A DNA stretch of 8,148 nucleotides from CAMLDH01 sp966250375 (GCA_966250375.1 CBINHE010000147.1:1-8148), one strand, 5' to 3'. Shown: positions 1-6,321, numbered from the stretch's first letter. Notes: generated by a model from the sequence alone, not told the origin. A program made the numbers and translations.

Positions 1-596
1 AACGAGATGCCTTCTTCGGCCAGCAGCCGGGTGATGAAGGCCAAGTCCGTTTCCCGGTATTGCTGGCAGTAGGAGCGCGTGGGGTAAGTTTTATTGACCT
101 TGTTGCCGAGAGCGAAGTATTTGGCGAATACCGGGTTGCGCTCGATGTGTTCTTGCAGGATCGCGGTGACGATGTCGATGACGGTCTTGTCCTGGAAGGT
201 GCGGCTGTTGACGCGGTGGGCCAATGTCGCCAGCAGCGGTTCGACCCGGAGGAGGTAACGGGTGAGTCCGCCGTTCATGCCGCCGAAGCCGACCTGGGTG
301 ACGACGCCGGTGACGATGCGTTCGTCGCCGTCGGCGGTGCGCACGGTGATCGCGGCGCCCTGACCCAGCAATTCTTTTGATTCGATGAAGCTGTCGGCGC
401 TTAATGCATCGACGGTGATGCGGTAGGTGTCGTTGATCGCTTCATGGCCGATGACGCGGTGCGCGAGCAGGGTGTCGGGAGCACTGCCGCCGGCGAGTGC
501 AAGCTGGACGATGCGGCTGGATTGTGTGAACGGCGATGCGAAGGCGGCGAGGACGTTGCTGGCTAGCGCAGATGGATCGAACGATGGCGAGGTCAT
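1..596 (-). CDS. vgrG: Type VI secretion system tip protein VgrG, N-terminal part (cut by window edge)
   Basis: This encodes the first 198 residues of a VgrG protein, the trimeric spike at the tip of the type VI secretion tube that carries effectors into target cells. Reading the minus strand from the ATG at 596-594 gives an uninterrupted frame to the window edge. The residues match the gp27-like N-terminal region of Burkholderiales VgrGs: a beta-rich start with DTLLAHRVIGHEAI, then RYLLRVEPLLATLAHR near residue 100, FQDKTVIDIVTAIL near 125 and the signature YCQQYRETDLAFITRLLAEEG near 175-195. The gp5-like needle and any C-terminal extension lie outside the window, so an evolved (toxin-fused) VgrG cannot be excluded. 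A weak AGGG lies about nine bases before the start. The gene points away from the large gene at 1047. Family assignment is secure; the exact start is likely but not proven. Confidence 0.93.
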   Translation of the reverse strand, partial: MTSPSFDPSALASNVLAAFASPFTQSSRIVQLALAGGSAPDTLLAHRVIGHEAINDTYRITVDALSADSFIESKELLGQGAAITVRTADGDERIVTGVVTQVGFGGMNGGLTRYLLRVEPLLATLAHRVNSRTFQDKTVIDIVTAILQEHIERNPVFAKYFALGNKVNKTYPTRSYCQQYRETDLAFITRLLAEEGIS

Positions 597-692
597 ATGG
601 CGATGCCCTGATGATATTGGTTGTCGGAGGCGGGAGAGCCGGGGACGGGCCGGGCGGATTACGGGAGCCGGTCAGCATGTAAAGTGTCCGTA

Positions 693-721
693 AAGATACG
701 CGAACCTTAGCTTTGTTGCAA
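693..721 (-). promoter_or_regulatory. Candidate sigma-70 promoter for vgrG
   Basis: On the minus strand TTGCAA (721-716) is followed after 17 bases by TATCTT (698-693). Each hexamer matches four of six consensus bases, and the spacing is ideal. Transcription would begin near 686 and leave an untranslated leader of about 90 bases before the ATG at 596. The -35 hexamer sits inside a perfect 12-base palindrome (713-724), which could be an operator. This is pattern matching only. Confidence 0.35.
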
Positions 722-988
722 CAATGGATTATTTTGACCTGCGCTTGTGAAGCGGTAGTAATTTGCGGCGCAAACGGAGTCACCTAAATGCGTAAAACGC
801 AGACATGTTGTTTCTGCGGTATGACAAGCGCCGACTCCACTCGCACTCGCGCCCAGTATTCCGACGAACGCAGCGGCCTTTATTCGGCCCCACCCAATTT
901 GCCGCTGTGACTAGCTATATACCCGAGCCGTCCCCTGCGCATCGACCACCATCTTGCGTATCCCTTCATCTTCACCTGAAAAGGGAAC

Positions 989-1020
989 TTTACACTTGCC
1001 GATAACCACTCAAGTGCAAA
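989..1020. repeat. Imperfect inverted repeat upstream of the effector-like gene
   Basis: TTTACACTTG (989-998) and CAAGTGCAAA (1011-1020) are inverted copies with one mismatch in ten, separated by 12 bases. The half-site centres are 22 bases apart, about two helical turns, as expected for a dimeric regulator bound to one DNA face. The dyad ends 26 bases before the ATG at 1047. It could instead form a hairpin in the leader of the mRNA. Function is inferred from position only. Confidence 0.4.
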
Positions 1021-1046
1021 GGTTTCTTAAATTGAAGGGTATTTAT

Positions 1047-4000
1047 ATGATCAAGTTTCATCGTCCTGACTTCCTCGTCGCGCCGCTCACGCTCGATGCC
1101 CCGTCCCCCAAGCGCAATCTGCTCCAGAAAATTTTTCATAAAAAGAAAGACGACCTATCGCCTGCCGAACGCCGTGCAATACAAATATATGCCGATAGAA
1201 GCAGCCGGACCAAGCTCTTCGGCGGCTTGATTACCATTAAGCACAAAGAGCCGGACTTGCAATCTCTGACGACATTTACCGTGGAGCGTTTGCGCGAACT
1301 GGCCGGCCGCATGCGCGAGCTAGACGCGAAGCAGGAAGAAAACGATCAAGCCAATGAAGCAAAACGTATTGCCGACATGCAAAGCATTGAAAGCGATGGC
1401 GAGGAGGCAACCGGTCCTTTGGATGCAGCGTCGAACGCAGAGAAATTGTGGAGCCAATTGAGCGCCCTGGAAGAATCGGAAGAGGAAATTCAAGAGGTCA
1501 GAACATCCGATGAAGAACAAAGTGTCGCCGATACGCAGCAAAGCAGTAGAAAAACCCGCGTCAAGATAAACACCCCTGTCGAAATATTGGCCCAAGAAGC
1601 CAGGAAACAAATGCAGACGAAGGCCCTGACGGAGTCTTCAATATTTACCCGTACTGAGCAGGAGGCCTCGATCAGAATAGCGGTCTCGGAGGTAGACAGC
1701 GAAAACAGCATGTACGGCAACGGATGGCGAGACATCCTAGATAAACAAAACCTGGAACGTAACAGCGTTGCCAATGAAATTGTCAATATATTCAGCGCGG
1801 CTGACAGGAAAGGCATCGATCTTTCAAAGGCCCTGGACAGCGACGAAATTATCTACCTGACCCGCGCAATGGGACTGGCAAAAGCGCCGGAGACGTTACA
1901 TGTTGCAGACGATGGCAAGATTGCAAGAGATGCCAAACTAAAAATCACCCGATTGGGAACCTACACCGGTTCATTCGATCCGCACAAAAACAAGGTGCGC
2001 CAAACCGCCGGCCTTTTGCATACCTCCCAGATGCAAAGACTGCTCGATCGCTTAATCGATATGGAAAAAAAACTGAATGAGTCAATCGATGATCTGAAGT
2101 CTCTCCAGCCCAATTCGGCGGCCATGGTACGTGAAAGGACAGAAGAAATTTCCAGGGCACTGAGAAACATTGACAAATCGGAAGTCTCCAGATTGTGCAA
2201 TCGTAGCGGGGCAAAGGGGGAAAAGGCAAAAAGCGATATTGCACACCAATTTGGTCGGGTCAAGGCAAAGGCAAATGATTTACATAACGTTATCATCATC
2301 AAGACAGATTATTGGTCGCAGACGAGCGGCTTCAAGGATGAAGACATACGTCAATTGAAGCGAGCTACGAAATTATTGAGAGGCGACATATTGTCGACAG
2401 TATTGCTGGACGAACGGGTCGGTGGTTCGAAAGCGGGCTCCGCAAGGCCGGCGACGCTCAAAGATCTGCTCCTCGCCGATCCGGTTACGAAGGAAGAAGA
2501 AATTCATGTGGACGCCCAGTCGAACGTTTCCTCGGAAGATTATTTGAGCGCCTCAGAGAGCGTTGCCAATTCAGAGTCTGCCCATGGCGGCAACTCCGCC
2601 ATTCCCAAATGGGAAACGGATGTCCTTGAGGCATTGAAAAATTTTACGCCCGCCACTGACAAGTGGCTCCAGGATAACAACTATGCAGTGGCGACCAACC
2701 ACGGCACAGGCATGAATTGCCTGCTCATCTCTCTCTTGCAACATGCGATGAGAAATTACGACGATGAGCATGAGCAGCTAGCTCAGCAGATCCGGGCGAA
2801 ATTGGAGGAGAAGCATGGGGACATTGAGCCTGGCGGAATGCTGTCTGTATTCCCCGGAAATGACCGCATCTTCCAAGACGCTGTGGCGATGATCAACTAC
2901 GAGCTGGATGCCGGCCTGGACCCGATCCTCGTATTTCCCACTGAAGACGGTCATCCAAACAAAGGTAGGGATGACGATAAGATAGAGATCGGAAGCCGGA
3001 AGAATCTGATTGTGTATGGACGAAATGGTAGTTTGCATTTTGAAGCGCTGAGAAGAAACGACTCTACCATCCAAAATCGGAATGATGGTCGCGAGACCAA
3101 TACACTGGCCCTGCCAGTCGACGGCAGCGCTGCCAATAAGAAAGCATTGGAACGAAAGGCCTTATTAGCGCGTACACGAGCGATGGTCCACATTAAAGGA
3201 AAAAGTGAAGACCCTTCCATTCGCAATATGGATCGTCCTCTCAAGGGCGATAATTTGGAGATGTTCAAAGAAAGGATGGACGAATGCGTTGCAAGTGTTC
3301 GGACAGCCCAATCGTGGCAGGAGAAAGCGGCCAGCGTCAAGGATATCCAGCGACATTTGCAAGGGGCCGAAGGGAAACTAGCTGAGTTGAATCCGGACGA
3401 AACACAGGTACTTGCCAAGGTATTGAAAAAGCTGCTGCAAGACATCGAGGGACAGCAAAAGATTCAGTCCCGATTATCAGCGGAGGAGGACAGCCGGATT
3501 CTGAGAGAGCAAACGGTGTCTACTCTTGGCGCAGTTGCATACCAACTCAAGGGGGTGATCACTAGAGTAGACCCATTAAAATTTCTCGAATTCAGCGAAA
3601 CCCAGTTTCGCGAAAAAATCTCGATAGCGGCCCCTGGAAAAAGTTGGGCAGGTAAACACAGAGATATTCTAGACGTCAAAAGAGCGCTCAACGGCCTGGG
3701 GCCGGAGATCGATCGTTTACAGATTGCTCCCACTAGCATGGGGGAAACATCCTTGGCGAACAGGCTTACCACTGTACGCAAGCTAGAGGTTGCCTCGCTC
3801 CTTGCCAGCTTGCAGATGCAGATCAATGAAGAGCAAAAACAGATGCCACGACCCAAGAGAGCAAATTCGGAAGAGGCACAAGTTAAAGTTCTGCAAAACG
3901 AAGTGGCGAAGCAAATGGAGCGGTATATAGCAAGATGTTGGCCATTGGGGCTTTTCAAGTCTGTAGGGAGGTACGCTGATAATTCCAATTTTGAGACGGA

Positions 4001-4472
4001 TCTGTATTCTTTCGAAGATACCGTCCTGGAGTGCCTCCGTCCAACGGATGAAGGTCCGGGAAGTGCATCCAAGCGCATCCGCCATCTCAACTATCTCCAA
4101 TCCGAGCTTGCAAAGCTGGGGGATGAGCACTTGGGCGATCTATTTGACGACGAAAAAAATGGCAACGAAAAAATATGGCTTGGCGAAACGATCGATGTGC
4201 TCCTCCGCGAAGACGTGGCCAGAAGGTACGGAGAACTCGAAAATCGGCAAGTTTCGCAAAGCGCGGAAGAAACTCAGGCAGTAGACGAGGACGATGTGGA
4301 GAAAGAGCGGGTAGCATTGAATGGCGTCGCGTATGAATTGAAGAGATTGTCAGGCTTGTGCCAACCCCCTTCCACACCAGAATCCGTAGCTGCTGAAAGT
4401 GAAGCGAGCAGTGAGAGCGAAGATGACTATGGAATGGCGGACCTGCCGCCGTTAGGCCAACGCTTGACGTGA
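1047..4472 (+). CDS. Large effector-like protein with a central OTU/papain-like cysteine protease candidate
   Basis: I cannot name a family for the whole 1141-residue protein. The start at 1047 is chosen because GAAGGG (1034-1039) lies seven bases upstream; an in-frame ATG at 954 lacks such a site. There is no signal peptide or membrane segment. Order: basic amphipathic stretch (residues 22-34), charged predicted helix or coiled coil from about 79, acidic Ser/Glu-rich linker (about 495-511), protease-like region (about 520-672), repeated helical modules (about 740-1101) and an acidic Ser-rich tail (1112-1128). The protease candidate has GMNCLL with C558, and GSLHFEAL with H664, 106 residues later. 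This order and the HFEAL context resemble OTU deubiquitinases. However, the usual Asp three residues before Cys is a Gly, and Glu666 occupies the acid position after His. Composition is AT-richer than the flanking genes. It may be a secreted host-directed effector; the protease call is moderate and the secretion route unknown. Confidence 0.8.
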   Translation: MIKFHRPDFLVAPLTLDAPSPKRNLLQKIFHKKKDDLSPAERRAIQIYADRSSRTKLFGGLITIKHKEPDLQSLTTFTVERLRELAGRMRELDAKQEENDQANEAKRIADMQSIESDGEEATGPLDAASNAEKLWSQLSALEESEEEIQEVRTSDEEQSVADTQQSSRKTRVKINTPVEILAQEARKQMQTKALTESSIFTRTEQEASIRIAVSEVDSENSMYGNGWRDILDKQNLERNSVANEIVNIFSAADRKGIDLSKALDSDEIIYLTRAMGLAKAPETLHVADDGKIARDAKLKITRLGTYTGSFDPHKNKVRQTAGLLHTSQMQRLLDRLIDMEKKLNESIDDLKSLQPNSAAMVRERTEEISRALRNIDKSEVSRLCNRSGAKGEKAKSDIAHQFGRVKAKANDLHNVIIIKTDYWSQTSGFKDEDIRQLKRATKLLRGDILSTVLLDERVGGSKAGSARPATLKDLLLADPVTKEEEIHVDAQSNVSSEDYLSASESVANSESAHGGNSAIPKWETDVLEALKNFTPATDKWLQDNNYAVATNHGTGMNCLLISLLQHAMRNYDDEHEQLAQQIRAKLEEKHGDIEPGGMLSVFPGNDRIFQDAVAMINYELDAGLDPILVFPTEDGHPNKGRDDDKIEIGSRKNLIVYGRNGSLHFEALRRNDSTIQNRNDGRETNTLALPVDGSAANKKALERKALLARTRAMVHIKGKSEDPSIRNMDRPLKGDNLEMFKERMDECVASVRTAQSWQEKAASVKDIQRHLQGAEGKLAELNPDETQVLAKVLKKLLQDIEGQQKIQSRLSAEEDSRILREQTVSTLGAVAYQLKGVITRVDPLKFLEFSETQFREKISIAAPGKSWAGKHRDILDVKRALNGLGPEIDRLQIAPTSMGETSLANRLTTVRKLEVASLLASLQMQINEEQKQMPRPKRANSEEAQVKVLQNEVAKQMERYIARCWPLGLFKSVGRYADNSNFETDLYSFEDTVLECLRPTDEGPGSASKRIRHLNYLQSELAKLGDEHLGDLFDDEKNGNEKIWLGETIDVLLREDVARRYGELENRQVSQSAEETQAVDEDDVEKERVALNGVAYELKRLSGLCQPPSTPESVAAESEASSESEDDYGMADLPPLGQRLT
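2697..3062 (+). other. Predicted cysteine-protease core (OTU/papain-like) within the large protein
   Basis: Residues 551-672 of the 1141-residue protein contain NHGTGMNCLL (nucleophile candidate C558, codon 2718-2720), helix-forming SLLQHAM, a middle block with PGGML, an amphipathic MINYEL and strand-forming DPILVF, then KNLIVYGRNGSLHFEAL (H664, codon 3036-3038). Small viral-type OTU proteases have a comparable Cys-to-His distance. A toxin papain-like fold (Tox-PL type) with an NC motif is the main alternative. The family is inferred from motifs alone. Confidence 0.5.
3264..4349 (+). repeat. Diverged internal protein repeat (three helical modules) in the large protein
   Basis: Three segments share a motif. 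Copy A: F740..ECV748, SW756-757 and DIQRHLQG to LAEL (766-781). Copy A': FREK 854-857, SW866-867 and DVKRALNG to IDRL (876-891). Copy B: F989..ECL997 and RIRHLNYL to LAKL (1010-1024). Copies A and A' align without gaps from SW through R-x-L-x-G; A and B share RHL-x6-LA-x-L with identical spacing. Copies A and B are also each followed by an AY-x-LK motif (831-835 and 1095-1099). A weaker relative lies at residues 367-383 (EISRALRN...VSRL). This suggests duplication of an all-helical binding module. Confidence 0.55.
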
Positions 4473-4722
4473 TCGGAACCATATCTATCGTCTGTTCCAG
4501 AACACTTCCGACTGCAGGAATAATCCATGCTGCTTTTATAAGGTTAGCGTAGCGTACGCGATGGGTGCGAATTTTGTCCCTGCAACATCTGTGGCGGAAA
4601 CCGATGTCCGCCCCGGCTGCATGAGAGGCGCGCCGAGGCGCATCCACCATCTGAAATTTCGGTGTGGGTACCGACGATTGACATGTGTCGAGCCTGCGGG
4701 CGAGGGGAGCAAAGCATAAAGA
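4473..4722. other. Non-coding stretch between convergent genes
   Basis: These 250 bases follow the stop codon of the large gene. No frame gives a recognisable protein; a 52-codon frame from 4561 to 4719 has no ribosome binding site. No clear terminator for the plus-strand gene is visible: the inverted repeats near the stop (for example TGTTC-CA-GAACA around 4492-4503) are short and lack a T-run. It might be decayed sequence left by an insertion event, but no terminal repeats or transposase motifs can be recognised. Confidence 0.4.
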
Positions 4723-4755
4723 AAGAGCCCGGAAGCGAAGTGCCTCCGGGCTCTT
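4713..4755 (-). terminator. Rho-independent terminator of the SRPBCC-Hsp20 gene
   Basis: The arms 4723-4733 (AAGAGCCCGGA) and 4745-4755 (TCCGGGCTCTT) pair perfectly over 11 bp. In the minus-strand transcript the stem extends by a G-U, G-C and C-G pair to a five-base loop. On the minus strand it is followed by a T-rich run (TTTCTTTATGCTTT), while the plus side has no T-run. It therefore terminates transcription from the gene ending at 4802. Confidence 0.85.
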
Positions 4756-4766
4756 GCAACTACAGA

Positions 4767-4793
4767 CCTTTTCGTCACTGCGACGAAACAAGG
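4767..4793. repeat. Second hairpin between stop codon and terminator
   Basis: TTTCGTC (4770-4776) and GACGAAA (4782-4788) form a 7-bp stem with a five-base loop. CCTT (4767-4770) and AAGG (4790-4793) can extend it across a small bulge. It sits between the minus-strand stop codon (4802-4804) and the strong terminator, and has no T-run of its own. It may protect the 3' end of the message, but this is inference. Confidence 0.45.
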
Positions 4794-4801
4794 TTTGCGC
4801 G

Positions 4802-5854
4802 CTAACGCGACGAACGTGATTGGATATCCAGCCGTCTTCCGCGCGTGCCGGGCGGCGGCGTTACAGGCAGGGTAATTTCCAATACGCCATCATGCATCGA
4901 TGCGGCGGCTGCATTGGGATCGACACCCTCCGGCAATGGAATCAACCGATAAAAATGTCCATACGGCCGTTCCGTGCGGCGGTATTCCTGTTCTGGACTT
5001 TGCGCCTGCGGGTGCCGGTCGCCTTCAATGGTGAGCTTGTCATTCTTGATTTCCACATGAACATCTTCACGTCGGATGCCAGGCAAATCGGCGGAAATGA
5101 ACAATTGATCATTGCGGCGCGCAACTTCCACCGCTGGCGCCCAGTTGCGGGCGCTGCTCTGCGATAAGCCTGAGACACCAAGCTGCCGCCCAAGAAAGCG
5201 CTCGAACAAACGATCCATTTCTTCGGTCATTCTACGCATCACTACGAGCGGTTCTTCCCATACATCCATCAGCTTGGGTAGCCATGATTCGGTTTGCGCT
5301 TGTGCTTGTGAAGCCGGCTGTTGCGATGCAGATTGTGGCGGTATGGCAGCAGGTTGGGCCATTGACTTGCTTTCCTCCTGCCCACCCGATGGCATGGCTT
5401 GCGCTTGATGGACTTCACCACGCCATGCGCCGGTTTCCTGCCCTTGGCTTTCAAGAAATCTTTTCAGCCGAACCAAGTCCTGTTCGTTACGCTGTGCCAT
5501 TTCCCGCTCCATACTTTTCGCCTCTGCGGGTTTGTAGGACGGGTCGAGTTCTATCCTGATCGTTACTTTTGTCTTGTTCTCGCCAGCCGACTCTACAGTG
5601 ACCTGGCCGGTATTTTTAGGGCCGCTGGTATTGCGCCATGCAATGACTTTATCCGGAACTTGTTCCGTGATTTCAGCATCCCATTCTCGATCTTCTCCAT
5701 CAGACTTGGTATGCCAATGGAGATGCGTATCATCCAGTTGCCTGACTTCCTGTACACCCTCCATAAAGCGAGGAAATTCCGTAAATTGCGTCAATTGGTT
5801 ATAGACGGTAGGAACCGGTACATTTACTTCAATTGATTTTTCAATCTTCCCCAT
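4802..5854 (-). CDS. SRPBCC domain fused to Hsp20 small heat-shock protein
   Basis: The 350-residue product joins two families. Residues 1 to about 135 are an SRPBCC (START/polyketide cyclase-like) domain of the COG5637 kind: IEKSIEVNVPVPTVYNQLTQF, FPRFMEGV and WDAEITEQVPDKVIAW are typical. A Gln/Ser/Ala-rich linker spans about 145-190. Residues 193-350 are an Hsp20 chaperone: a short N-terminal arm, an alpha-crystallin domain (238-331) with ISADLPGIRREDVHVEI and the conserved DGVLEITLP, and a C-terminal tail whose L-D-I (342-344) fits the I-x-I oligomerisation motif. Hsp20 proteins hold unfolding proteins in the cytoplasm in an ATP-independent way; the SRPBCC part may bind a hydrophobic ligand, but its role here is unknown. 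The start has an excellent AAGGAG seven bases upstream, and a terminator follows. It is a single-gene unit. The fusion reads through with no sign of a frameshift. Confidence 0.9.
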   Translation of the reverse strand: MGKIEKSIEVNVPVPTVYNQLTQFTEFPRFMEGVQEVRQLDDTHLHWHTKSDGEDREWDAEITEQVPDKVIAWRNTSGPKNTGQVTVESAGENKTKVTIRIELDPSYKPAEAKSMEREMAQRNEQDLVRLKRFLESQGQETGAWRGEVHQAQAMPSGGQEESKSMAQPAAIPPQSASQQPASQAQAQTESWLPKLMDVWEEPLVVMRRMTEEMDRLFERFLGRQLGVSGLSQSSARNWAPAVEVARRNDQLFISADLPGIRREDVHVEIKNDKLTIEGDRHPQAQSPEQEYRRTERPYGHFYRLIPLPEGVDPNAAAASMHDGVLEITLPVTPPPGTRGRRLDIQSRSSR

Positions 5855-5861
5855 TTTGCAG

Positions 5862-5867
5862 CTCCTT
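5862..5867 (-). promoter_or_regulatory. Strong ribosome binding site of the SRPBCC-Hsp20 gene
   Basis: AAGGAG on the minus strand lies seven bases before the ATG at 5854, near-ideal Shine-Dalgarno sequence and spacing. It fixes the start of the fusion protein at the SRPBCC domain rather than at an internal Hsp20 start. Confidence 0.85.
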
Positions 5868-5879
5868 TACAAACACGAC

Positions 5880-5907
5880 TTTATAAATAATGTGAAGAGT
5901 GCTGCAA
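5880..5907 (-). promoter_or_regulatory. Candidate promoter of the SRPBCC-Hsp20 gene
   Basis: On the minus strand TTGCAG (5907-5902) is followed after 16 bases by TATAAA (5885-5880). The -10 matches five of six sigma-70 consensus bases, the -35 about half. Transcription would start near 5873 with a leader of about 20 bases, too short for an RNA thermometer. A convincing sigma-32 promoter was not found, although heat control would be expected for Hsp20. Confidence 0.4.
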
Positions 5908-6321
5908 TTTATATGCCACGGATTTCCTGCAAACCTGAAGAATTTTTCAGCCTGGAATATGGGCGAAGACCGCTCGCAATGGGAGAAAAAACACCTGCTT
6001 GGATTCCGCCATATCACATGCAACGGGAATTCCATAGAAGCGGGAAAATCGGGGGTGTAAAAATTTCCAAGGCCAGGTACGACTTACAGACGGATATGCA
6101 GCCGAGCTTGGAAGCAACTTGCGACAGGGTGCTTAGTCAAATGGGATACACGAGATTCGTTGGCAGTCCATGCAGAGGATGCCGCCGAATAAACAGGGAG
6201 TCATGCCGCACGCATCAACACATTCGGCGCATCGTGATGCATGCTGCAAGATACATGGGCGATTTGCCCGGAACGTACGTTGCGTCAACGCCGCCTTTAC
6301 TCATTTAAATACTTGTTCAGC

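Larger units (their letters stand above)
597..1046. other. Divergent intergenic region between vgrG and the large effector-like gene
   Basis: This 450-base stretch holds no credible gene: open frames in it are short, lack ribosome binding sites and have no recognisable composition. The vgrG side (597-680) is GC-rich. From about 680 it becomes AT-richer, in line with a promoter region. Seen directly are a 12-base palindrome at 713-724, a small hairpin TGCGT-AAA-ACGCA at 789-801 and an imperfect dyad at 989-1020 just before the plus-strand gene. I found no convincing sigma-70 promoter for that gene and no hrpII-box arrangement. Confidence 0.6.
5855..6321. other. Divergent intergenic region between the Hsp20 fusion and the ABC exporter
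   Basis: This 467-base stretch contains the Hsp20 promoter at its left end. A 150-codon plus-strand frame (5856-6308) runs through it but has no ribosome binding site, overlaps the Hsp20 control region and has unremarkable Arg/Cys/His-rich residues, so I do not call it a gene. Small dyads cluster near the exporter start: GCATC-GT-GATGC (6230-6241), GGGC-GATTT-GCCC (6257-6269) and the palindrome AACGTACGTT (6272-6281). No strong promoter for the exporter is evident. Confidence 0.5.

Noticed and set aside
824..890. Possible hrpII/PIP-like box (TTCCG...TTCGG) upstream of the large gene
   Set aside because: The two elements are 24 bases apart start to start rather than about 20, and one is a mismatch, so it does not support type III co-regulation.
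954..1046. Longer N-terminus of the large protein from the ATG at 954
   Set aside because: The ATG at 1047 has GAAGGG at ideal spacing. The upstream extension has no such site, crosses the 989-1020 dyad and does not read like the rest of the protein.
937..4652. Short similarity flanking the large gene (937-954 and 4638-4652, GCGCATC followed by CACCATCT)
   Set aside because: Only 15 bases match, with a three-base gap and nothing similar around them; chance is the simpler explanation than insertion-element ends.
4561..4719. Small 52-codon plus-strand frame in the convergent spacer
   Set aside because: It has no ribosome binding site, no recognisable motif and codon use with no gene-like pattern.
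4087..4791. Minus-strand frame of 234 codons overlapping the end of the large gene and the terminator
   Set aside because: It lies antisense to the large gene and runs through the terminator hairpin; its residues are Arg/Ser/Pro-rich with no motif and there is no ribosome binding site.
5956..5963. CCCATATT on the minus strand as a sigma-32 -10 element for the Hsp20 gene
   Set aside because: No matching -35 element lies at the right distance upstream.
5856..6308. Plus-strand frame of 150 codons between the Hsp20 fusion and the exporter
   Set aside because: It overlaps the Hsp20 ribosome binding site and promoter, lacks its own ribosome binding site and shows no family features.
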